The notes under the pieces were generated by a model. The model did not search any database. It had not been told where the DNA came from and was given only the letters and a program-made list of their open reading frames with translations. Position numbers and translations under genes: made by a program. Source: Winkia neuii subsp. neuii DSM 8576 (GTDB taxonomy: Bacteria; Actinomycetota; Actinomycetes; Actinomycetales; Actinomycetaceae). Taken from it: 64,000 bases of DNA. Below are positions 17,761 through 24,639 of the stretch, one piece after another. Position 1 is the first letter of the stretch; each line of letters opens with the position of its first letter. The stretch spans positions 219,357 through 283,356 of the forward strand of contig NZ_ATUW01000003.1 of the NCBI RefSeq assembly GCF_000420405.1. The letters are read 5' to 3'.

Positions 17761-19116
17761 CTATGCAGGGCGGACACCAAGGGCCATCAGGTTGCCATAG
17801 TACAGGCCAACGCGCCTGACCGTGGCACCGGGGTAAGGTGCCTCAATAATTTCCCCGCCGCCAGCATAGACAGCCACGTGGTAGACGCCCCCGCCATCGC
17901 CCCAGAACACCAGGTCACCCGGGCGCAGATTGTTGATCGAGACGCCGCGCCCCGAGTTTACGCCCCAGGTGTACTGCTGCTGCGCTGTGCGCGGGAGGTC
18001 GACGCCCACTTGTGCCCAAGAAGTCATGGACAGGCCCGAGCAGTCGAGGCCCGAGTAGCGAGCTGCACCGCCCCACACGTACGGGACGCCAATCTGGCTG
18101 GCAGCTGCGGCCACCACCGCATCTCCGCCTCCTGAGGGAGCAGGAGCAGGTGCCGGGGCCGGCGCGGGAGCAGGTGCCGGAGCTGGGGCCGGGGCAGGCG
18201 CTGGGGCCGGCGCGGGAGCGGGAGCCGGAGCCGGGGCTGACTGCTCTTCTTCTTGAGCAGCCTCGGCCTGTTGCGCCGCAGCCTGCTGTGCCGCTACGCG
18301 GCGAGCTTCCTCTTGCGCGCGCTGGGTGGCTAGGGCGCGGCGGGCAGCCTCAGCTTCGCGAGCTCGCCGTTGCCGATCGAGTTCTTCCTGCCTCTTAGCT
18401 TCGAGTTCGGCGGTAGTTCCGCGCGCCTTCGCTAGCTGGGCGATCAATTCTGTGCGCCGCTGGGCCGTAGACTGACGGGCCGCAGTGGCCGCGTCTGCCG
18501 CCTGCTGCGCAGCGTTAGCCCGGTTTTGCATGGCCTGGGCTGCTGCCCTCTGGGTTGCCTCAGCCTTGTTGGCGCGCTCTTCGATTACGTTTGCTACCTG
18601 CTGCATTGCCGAGAAGGTCTGCATCTTCTGGTCAGCTTTACCGCCGAAGAGCTCAATGGCTACCCGACGCATCTCGACGGTCTCGAGCCCATCCGCGTTC
18701 AGGTAGGGTGCCACCGAAGCCAGTGAACCGGATTGGCGGTATACGGTGGTGGCAACGTCCCCCAAGGATTTGCGAGCTTCTTCCACTTTTTTCTTAGCTT
18801 CGTCAGCATCTTTGCGGGCCTTCTGAGCTCTTTGCGAGGCAGCGTCTGCCGCAACCGAGGCCTGCGCAAAGCGTTCGCCGGCGCGCTGAGCTGCCACGAT
18901 CGCCTCTTCAGACTTAGCGGTATTTTGCGCCAGTTTTACTTCAATGTCAGCTACGGAACCTTCCGCGTTCTTTTCAGCTTGCTTAGCTCTAGCAATATCG
19001 TCGTCCGAGGGCGCCGCTAGCGCGACTGCGCCGCCAAGTCCGGACAGGGCAATCCCACCTATGACGAGGCTACTTACAAGGGTGCGCCCGCGCGCAGAGA
19101 ATTTTTTGGCACTCAC
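17761..19116 (-). CDS. Secreted NlpC/P60 peptidoglycan hydrolase with coiled coil (RipA-like)
   Basis: A cell-wall endopeptidase of about 451 aa that probably cleaves D-Glu/meso-DAP (or equivalent) bonds at division. The GTG start at 19116 has AGGAG seven bases upstream; the frame is open further but without a ribosome-binding site. Order of parts: signal peptide (about 8-36, cut near ALA-AP), a long Ala/Gln/Glu-rich coiled coil (about 40-285), a strict Ala-Pro repeat of some 17 units (about 290-325), then the NlpC/P60 domain. Catalytic Cys is about C359 in LDCSGLS and His about H413 in YHVAVYAG. The architecture equals that of RipA/PcsB-type enzymes, where the coiled coil restrains the catalytic domain. 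The Ala-Pro tract is probably a wall-spanning spacer. Confidence 0.92.
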   Translation of the reverse strand: MSAKKFSARGRTLVSSLVIGGIALSGLGGAVALAAPSDDDIARAKQAEKNAEGSVADIEVKLAQNTAKSEEAIVAAQRAGERFAQASVAADAASQRAQKARKDADEAKKKVEEARKSLGDVATTVYRQSGSLASVAPYLNADGLETVEMRRVAIELFGGKADQKMQTFSAMQQVANVIEERANKAEATQRAAAQAMQNRANAAQQAADAATAARQSTAQRRTELIAQLAKARGTTAELEAKRQEELDRQRRAREAEAARRALATQRAQEEARRVAAQQAAAQQAEAAQEEEQSAPAPAPAPAPAPAPAPAPAPAPAPAPAPAPAPAPSGGGDAVVAAAASQIGVPYVWGGAARYSGLDCSGLSMTSWAQVGVDLPRTAQQQYTWGVNSGRGVSINNLRPGDLVFWGDGGGVYHVAVYAGGGEIIEAPYPGATVRRVGLYYGNLMALGVRPA

Positions 19117-19200
19117 GTTTCGTCTCCTAGAGGGTGTCGTCGCGGTACCAAGATATCGGCTCAGCAGACACAATAGCCACAGGTCCCACAACAACAACAA

Positions 19201-19574
19201 TTTTCACAGTAATAACATACACTGCATTAGTAACATTTGGCTAGCTTTTGCGATGTCAACTTCCACCCAACACGCCGCCTCCGGCCAATTTAAATACGAC
19301 CAAACAGCCCTTCGTCCTCGAAAGGTAAAATATTCCGTCCCACTAAGCGGACATTTTCAAAATCGAACTTGCGCATCCGCCAACTAGGCAGTGTATGGTT
19401 TTGCCATGTTCACACGAATGTTCAGCTGACTGCGCGTCAGCCAAAGCTCAGAAGCAATACAAAGCTAAAGAAGCCGTACATCGTGTCTGCCGTGCAGTCC
19501 TCAAGGGGCCTTGCACGGCATTTCTTTATCTTCATGGGGCCCCTCGAAACCACCTGAAACTATAAGGAACCCTC
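19201..19574 (+). promoter_or_regulatory. Leader region of metYX and promoter region of the NlpC gene
   Basis: The gap between the divergent NlpC/P60 gene and metY. On the minus strand a consensus -35 TTGACA lies at 19254-19259, pointing to the NlpC gene. On the plus strand TTGCGC (19369-19374) and TATGGT (19394-19399) form a weak promoter candidate. Downstream are a 6-bp stem (GCTGAC 19425-19430 with 19436-19441) and the terminator-like hairpin listed separately. Two overlapping small frames occur: ATG 19406, seven codons with two Met (MFTRMFS), and ATG 19395, 56 codons with five Cys, ending nine bases before metY. No SAM-riboswitch or T-box core sequence was seen. Confidence 0.45.
19488..19520 (+). 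terminator. Attenuator-like hairpin upstream of metY
   Basis: TGCCGTGCA (19488-19496) is exactly complementary to TGCACGGCA (19512-19520). The run TTTCTTTATCTT follows at once. It lies about 55 bases before the metY start and has the form of an intrinsic terminator inside a leader, as expected for transcription attenuation. Regulation by methionine or cysteine is inference from the gene downstream. Confidence 0.6.
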
Positions 19575-20873
19575 ATGTCTTGGAATTTTGAAACTAACCA
19601 AATCCACGCCGGCCAGCAACCAGATCCCACCACTGGCGCCCGCACCCTGCCGATCTACCAAACCACATCCTACGTGTTCAAGTCCGCCAAGCAGGCTGCA
19701 GATCGCTTCGCCCTCAAAGATCAGGGCCCAATATACTCGCGACTGACAAACCCGACTTGGGATGTGGTCGAGGCACGACTAGCCACCCTCGAGGGCGGCG
19801 TGGGCGGGTTGCTCACGTCGTCTGGGGCAGGCGCAATTAGCCTCACCATTTTGACGATCGCCCAGGCCGGGGACAACATTGTGGCTTCGCCCTCGCTATA
19901 CGGCGGCACCACGAACCTGTTCGTTCACACCCTCCCCAAGTACGGCATCGAAACCCGGCTAGTTGAAGACCCCCACGACATCGAATCGTGGAAGGCCCTG
20001 GCCGACGATCGTACCGTAGCCTTCTACGGCGAAACTATTCCAAATCCCGCCGGCGACATCCTAGATTTGGAGCCCCTAGCTAAGGCTGCCCACGAGATCG
20101 GCGTACCCCTGGTAGTCGATAACACCGTACCCACCCCCTACCTGCTGCGCCCGATCGAATGGGGCGCCGACATAGTGGTGCACTCGGCAACCAAGTACTT
20201 GGGCGGGCACGGAAACTCGGTGCTGGGCGTGATCGTCGACTCCGGCAACTTCGACTGGACCAAGGATCCAAAGCGCTTCGTCCAGTTCAACGAACCCGAC
20301 CCCTCCTACCACGGCCTCACCTACGGGCCCGATCTGGGCAACCAGGCTTTCATACTGAAAGCTCGTGCCCAGGGGCTGCGCGACCTCGGCTTTAGCGCCT
20401 CTCCGTTCAACGCCTTCCTCATTGAGCAGGGCATCGAAACCCTTTCGCTGCGCATCGAACGCCACGTAGACAACGCCCTGAAGATCGCAAAATACCTGGA
20501 AAAGCGCAAGAACGAGGGGCGGGGCGTCGACTCGATCAGTTATTCGGGCCTGGAATCCAGCCCCTACTACGAGCTCGCCAAGAAGTACACTCCCCGCGGC
20601 CCGGGCGCACTGGTAAGCTTCGACATTTCTGGCGGCCGGACGGTAGGCGAGAAATTCGTTGACAACCTGCCCCTCTTCTCTAACCTTGCCAACATTGGCG
20701 ACGTGCGTTCGCTCGTGGCACACCCGGCCTCGACCACCCACTCGCAGTTGGACGAAGAGGGCCTGAAGAAGGCCGGAATTACCGGTGGCACCATCCGCCT
20801 GTCGGTTGGCATCGAAAATGTCGACGACCTGATCGAAGCCCTCGAAACCGCCTTCAAGGCAGTGGGCCTGTGA
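19575..20873 (+). CDS. metY: O-acetylhomoserine sulfhydrylase (MetY)
   Basis: A PLP enzyme of the Cys/Met metabolism family that joins O-acetylhomoserine with sulfide to give homocysteine. The 432-residue length and the long insertion after the PLP site (WTKDPKRFVQFNEPDPSYHG) are typical of MetY rather than MetB/MetC. The PLP lysine is K207 in HSATKYLGGHGNS. N-terminal IHAGQQPDPTTGARTLPIYQTTSY and C-terminal HPASTTHSQL...AGITGGTIRLSVGIEN also fit. AAGGAA lies six bases before ATG 19575. The stop overlaps the GTG of metX, the next enzyme in substrate supply. Confidence 0.96.
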   Translation: MSWNFETNQIHAGQQPDPTTGARTLPIYQTTSYVFKSAKQAADRFALKDQGPIYSRLTNPTWDVVEARLATLEGGVGGLLTSSGAGAISLTILTIAQAGDNIVASPSLYGGTTNLFVHTLPKYGIETRLVEDPHDIESWKALADDRTVAFYGETIPNPAGDILDLEPLAKAAHEIGVPLVVDNTVPTPYLLRPIEWGADIVVHSATKYLGGHGNSVLGVIVDSGNFDWTKDPKRFVQFNEPDPSYHGLTYGPDLGNQAFILKARAQGLRDLGFSASPFNAFLIEQGIETLSLRIERHVDNALKIAKYLEKRKNEGRGVDSISYSGLESSPYYELAKKYTPRGPGALVSFDISGGRTVGEKFVDNLPLFSNLANIGDVRSLVAHPASTTHSQLDEEGLKKAGITGGTIRLSVGIENVDDLIEALETAFKAVGL

Positions 20874-22195
20874 GCGAAGATCCATGTTGTGAGGGGTGGG
20901 AGGAGCTTCCACCCCTCACGGTGCTTGCCCAGCGCGCCGCCGAAAAGGCCGCGCTGGACCGAGCCGCTCCCGGCATTTCCAGGGCCCAAGCCCCTCTTCC
21001 ATTCGATTCGTTGCTAAAACAGCAACCCAATTGGGAAGCAGGAAAAATCACCGATCCTGGCGAGCTTGCCCGCAGCGGGCACCTGCCCGTGACGGGAGCT
21101 TGGCGCGAGGGCGACGCCCCCGGCCCCCGTATGTACGCTGAGCTCGGCCCCCTCTCGCTAGAGGGCGGCGGGCATCTGCCCGCAGTCCGTTTAGCTTACG
21201 AAACCTGGGGGAAGCTAAACCCGGCTCGCGACAATGCAATCCTTATTTTGCACGCCCTCACCGGCGATTCGCATGTGGCTGGCCCGGTCGGCCCAGGCCA
21301 ACCTACCCCGGGTTGGTGGGCGCAGGCAGTGGGCCCTGATTTACCCCTAGATACCAATAAATTTTTTATCGTGGCCCCCAACGTGTTGGGCGGGTGTATG
21401 GGCTCTACCGGCCCGTCTTCGCTCGCGCCAGACGGGCGCGAATGGGGTTCTCGTTTCCCGCAGCTATCCACCCGCGACATGGTTCGCGCCGAGGCCCGCC
21501 TGGCCGACCTGCTGGGCATCGACACCTTTGCCGCAGTAGTTGGGCCTTCTGCCGGCTGGCACCGCGCCCTCGAGTGGGCGGCCACCTACCCCGAGCGGGC
21601 TCGCGCCCTCATTTTGGTAGCTACCTCTGCCTGCACTACCGCAGAGCAAGCGGCGTGGGCACATGCCCAGATTGCAGCCATAGAACTAGATCCACATTTT
21701 GCTGGCGGTGACTACTATTCCAACCTCGAAGGGCCGGTACGCGGTTTGGGACTCGCCCGCGAGATCGCCCACACCACCTACCGCACGCCGCTGGAACTAG
21801 ACGAACGTTTCGGCCGCGAGCGCCAGGGAGACGAAGATCCGCTGGCCGGAGGGCAACTAGCTGTACAGTCCTACCTCGACTACCACGCGCGCAAGTTGGC
21901 TGCCCGTTTTGATGCGGGCTCGTACAGGGTGCTCTCTAAAGCGATGATCACCCACGACGTGGGGCGAGACAGGGGCGGAGTGCAAGCCGCCCTATCTGTG
22001 TTTTCTAAACCCACATTAGTTGTGGGCGTGGATTCTGACCGACTGTTCTACGCCCGAGATTGCAAGAAAATGGCGGCGGCGTTCCCGGATGGCCGTTACC
22101 GGCAGATTTGCACCCCGTTTGGCCACGATGGGTTCTTGATAGAATTTGCCCAAGTAAATGCGATCTTCGCAGATTTTATGAAAGAGCTAAAATGA
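20870..22195 (+). CDS. metX: Homoserine O-acetyltransferase
   Basis: An alpha/beta-hydrolase-fold enzyme making O-acetylhomoserine for MetY. AYETWGKLN, LHALTGDSHV, NVLGGCMGSTGPSS and the C-terminal Asp (GVDSDRLFY) and His (FGHDGFLIE) of the triad are present. The nucleophile is S227, but the elbow reads GPSAGWHRALEW, where MetX proteins usually have GGSMGG. GTG 20870 overlaps the metY stop (GTGA). The protein is then about 60 residues longer at the N-terminus than most relatives. GTG 20921, after the hairpin at 20889-20919, is an alternative start. The substrate could be acetyl- or succinyl-CoA; the MetY partner favours acetyl. Confidence 0.93.
   Translation: MSEDPCCEGWEELPPLTVLAQRAAEKAALDRAAPGISRAQAPLPFDSLLKQQPNWEAGKITDPGELARSGHLPVTGAWREGDAPGPRMYAELGPLSLEGGGHLPAVRLAYETWGKLNPARDNAILILHALTGDSHVAGPVGPGQPTPGWWAQAVGPDLPLDTNKFFIVAPNVLGGCMGSTGPSSLAPDGREWGSRFPQLSTRDMVRAEARLADLLGIDTFAAVVGPSAGWHRALEWAATYPERARALILVATSACTTAEQAAWAHAQIAAIELDPHFAGGDYYSNLEGPVRGLGLAREIAHTTYRTPLELDERFGRERQGDEDPLAGGQLAVQSYLDYHARKLAARFDAGSYRVLSKAMITHDVGRDRGGVQAALSVFSKPTLVVGVDSDRLFYARDCKKMAAAFPDGRYRQICTPFGHDGFLIEFAQVNAIFADFMKELK
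20889..20919 (+). repeat. Perfect hairpin across the metY-metX junction
   Basis: GTGAGGGGTGG (20889-20899) is exactly complementary to CCACCCCTCAC (20909-20919), and three more inner pairs (one G-U) leave a 3-base loop. It lies inside the first codons of metX as annotated. No T-run follows. It may uncouple metX from metY, stabilise the metY message, or mark a later true start of metX. Confidence 0.55.
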
Positions 22196-23328
22196 CAGAT
22201 TTTCGCCCTCTTCCTACCGAGGTTCCAGATGAGGCTGCGCCACAGGGGGAATGGGGGCCCGATATTTTGGGGCCTGGTTTTGTGGCTCAAACGTTGCCGT
22301 TGCAGGCCGATTTTGAGGGCCCGGTAGTTGCCACTCTAGTTCAGCATAGGCCCAGCGAGGATCCAGAGGCCATAGCCGGTACCCCTTCCGCTCCCGGGTT
22401 TGTGGCTCTATACGTGCACGGGTGGAACGACTACTTTTTCCAACGTGAAAAGGCTAGGCACGTGGCCGCTGCAGGCGGCGCGTTTTACGCCATTGACCTG
22501 CGCAAATATGGTCGTTCCTGGCGTCTTTACCAGTCGTTTGGCTACGTTGATTCCCTACAGACTTACGACGAGGATTTGCAGGCCGCCCTCGCTGTAATTC
22601 GCCAGCAGCACCCGCACCTACCGCTGGTACTTATGGGGCACTCCACGGGGGGACTGTCGGCAGCGCTGTGGGCTAACCGCCATCGCAACCAGGTAGCCGC
22701 GCTGGTACTAAATTCGCCGTGGATCGCCTGGCAATACGACAACACCTCTAAAACGGTGGTGGCCCCACTGGTACGGGCTTGGTCTTGGCGTTCCCCCCGC
22801 CAAGTAATGCCTATGCCCGAGGGCGAAAACATCTATGCGCATTCGCTTGCCGGTTGGGATAGCAGTGACGGGCCCCTGCCCGAGCGGCTGGTACCGTTCC
22901 GCCAGGATCCTTCTGTCAGGGGGTGGGATTTGATCCCACAGTGGAAAACCTCGAAGTCTGCTCCGATTCGTCCGGGCTGGTTGCAGGCTATTTTGGCGGG
23001 CCACACGGAAATCGCAGGCGGGTTGCAGCTTACCTGCCCCACGCTGGTGGTTACCTCGGTGGGTTCTTTTGGGGGGAAGTGGCAAGTATTGGCTCGCCGG
23101 CGCGATGCGGTGTTAGACGCGGATAAGGTGGCAGCTACCGCTTACAAGCTGTCCACTAATCTGTCGCTTCACCGTTTCGAGGCGCTCCACGACGTGACTT
23201 TGTCGGAGCCAGATGTGCGCGCGCAGGTGTGGGAGTGCTTCCACAGGTGGGTGGCGGCAGCACTGCCGCAGGCCGCGAATCCGCCCTCGCTTTTGGCGGA
23301 GGCGGCCTGCCGGAAGCTTTGCCCCTAG
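22192..23328 (+). CDS. Alpha/beta hydrolase (serine aminopeptidase S33 / lysophospholipase type)
   Basis: A 378-residue cytosolic hydrolase. ATG 22192 overlaps the metX stop as ATGA and gives a sensible start. The nucleophile is S151 in LMGHSTGG, with an oxyanion-type segment ALYVHGWNDYFFQ before it. A late Asp lies in the DADK segment and a His in FEALHDVT. The pattern (YGRSW, YDEDLQAAL) is like the monoacylglycerol lipase / YqjL group. The substrate is unknown. Its place in the metY-metX transcript suggests shared expression, but a role in methionine metabolism is not evident. Confidence 0.85.
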   Translation: MTDFRPLPTEVPDEAAPQGEWGPDILGPGFVAQTLPLQADFEGPVVATLVQHRPSEDPEAIAGTPSAPGFVALYVHGWNDYFFQREKARHVAAAGGAFYAIDLRKYGRSWRLYQSFGYVDSLQTYDEDLQAALAVIRQQHPHLPLVLMGHSTGGLSAALWANRHRNQVAALVLNSPWIAWQYDNTSKTVVAPLVRAWSWRSPRQVMPMPEGENIYAHSLAGWDSSDGPLPERLVPFRQDPSVRGWDLIPQWKTSKSAPIRPGWLQAILAGHTEIAGGLQLTCPTLVVTSVGSFGGKWQVLARRRDAVLDADKVAATAYKLSTNLSLHRFEALHDVTLSEPDVRAQVWECFHRWVAAALPQAANPPSLLAEAACRKLCP

Positions 23329-23339
23329 AGTGGGTGCCG

Positions 23340-24584
23340 CTAGCGACCTTTGGACTCGCGGTCGATCTCCTCGTTAATTTCCAATATGGCTTCGGCCAGC
23401 GAAGGCCCTTCGGCGTGCCCTAGGCGGAAGTGATCCCAACCGTCAGCTTGAATTCCTAGTAGCTTTTCTAGGGCAGCGTCTGCGTTGTCGGTTTCGCCCC
23501 CACCCGGGTAACGAATCTTGCCGTTGGCCAGCAGGAGTGCCTCTTTTGCCGAATCGGCGCCCACCGCAACAATCAGGGTGTCGGAGCCCAACACGGTGGC
23601 GATTGCGGCTAGCCCTTCGGCATCGTGCCCTAGCACAGCCGGGACCTCTTTTTGTACGGCCTCGTGTTCGCCGGTAGTGGCCGGTGGTTCCTGGCCCTTC
23701 TTGTCGAAGCCCTGGGCAACCACGGTATCCCCTACGGCGTAAACCTGCGGATAGTGGATGCCCCCGATGATGCGATCTTTCTGCTTCGGAGAACGCATCT
23801 GTTGTTCTTGTACCGGCTGGCGCGCAGCCTCTGCCTCGCCCTGCTTGCCTGGCACCTGCCGCGAGGTTGAGCCTGCCGGTTGGGCCTGCACGGGGGTGTT
23901 CTGCCCGCCTGTCTTTTCCAGGCTAGCGTTCCCCCTCTGTTCGGGCCCGCTGATGCGCCCGGCATCGGTAGAATACTGCGACAGCCTGGGCCTGCGCGAA
24001 GAGCGCATCAAAGCAGGATTAGGCGACCAGTAGCTAGGCCCGACCGGTTGTACGTCCAAGAAGCGCCGCCCGTTTGCCATAGCCCGCATGGCAATTTCGT
24101 GCACCTCGAGCCCGGAAGAAAACAATACATCCAAAGAGGGGCGCACGGCAGGGTCGATGTTCGCAGCAACAATGATCATACGCGGGCCAGGCTTGGCGTC
24201 GGGAGGCATCGATTCGCGAAACTCTGTCCACCCGGAGCGGAACCGTTCGGCCCCGCCCGGATACATTTGAGCCAAATCTAGCCACCCCATTGACGAGATG
24301 TCCCCCAGCCTAGAGAGGGCGGCAATGAGCGAAATCGCATCGAGGTGGCCCAACACTTCGACGGCTACTACCTGCCCGGAGGCATCCAGGGCGGTAAGGC
24401 GGTGTGGGCCAGAGACCTCGTCGGCCTCGTCGTGATCCCACGCCACGGGAAAAAGGGGACGCGATATTACCTCTAGGACTTGTGCCCGAACGGATTCTAG
24501 AACCTCGGCGTTGAACCCGCGTTCTATCGGACGGCCGAACTGGGCTGGAACCAGCCGGCCTTGATCAAGTTCAAAAAGTGGCAT
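23340..24584 (-). CDS. Protein of unknown function, 414 aa
   Basis: I do not recognise this protein. ATG 24584 is chosen because AAGGAG lies five bases upstream. The N-terminal half (1 to about 190) looks globular and mixed alpha/beta, with segments AVEVLGHLDAISLIAALSRL and GPRMIIVAANIDPAVRPSLD. The middle (about 200-290) is rich in Arg, Gln, Ser and Pro and probably disordered. The C-terminal part (about 300-414) has a second mixed fold (GSDTLIVAVGADSAKEALLL). No membrane segment or signal is seen, so it is cytosolic. It lies 55 bases downstream of the FAD/Fe-S oxidoreductase on the same strand and may be the third gene of that transcript. Confidence 0.7.
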   Translation of the reverse strand: MPLFELDQGRLVPAQFGRPIERGFNAEVLESVRAQVLEVISRPLFPVAWDHDEADEVSGPHRLTALDASGQVVAVEVLGHLDAISLIAALSRLGDISSMGWLDLAQMYPGGAERFRSGWTEFRESMPPDAKPGPRMIIVAANIDPAVRPSLDVLFSSGLEVHEIAMRAMANGRRFLDVQPVGPSYWSPNPALMRSSRRPRLSQYSTDAGRISGPEQRGNASLEKTGGQNTPVQAQPAGSTSRQVPGKQGEAEAARQPVQEQQMRSPKQKDRIIGGIHYPQVYAVGDTVVAQGFDKKGQEPPATTGEHEAVQKEVPAVLGHDAEGLAAIATVLGSDTLIVAVGADSAKEALLLANGKIRYPGGGETDNADAALEKLLGIQADGWDHFRLGHAEGPSLAEAILEINEEIDRESKGR

Positions 24585-24639
24585 TATCGCTCCTTCTTGT
24601 GGCACACGTAGTTTCTATTGTTCCACGGATCGGATCAGT

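Noticed and set aside
18120..18245. GC-rich repeat in the NlpC gene as a separate element
   Set aside because: It simply encodes the Ala-Pro spacer of the hydrolase.
19117..19260. c-di-AMP (ydaO) riboswitch before the NlpC/P60 gene
   Set aside because: Such riboswitches often precede actinobacterial wall hydrolases, but the conserved core sequences are not visible here.
19201..19574. SAM riboswitch or T-box before metY
   Set aside because: Neither the SAM-binding core nor the T-box sequence AGGGTGGNACCGCG could be found by reading.
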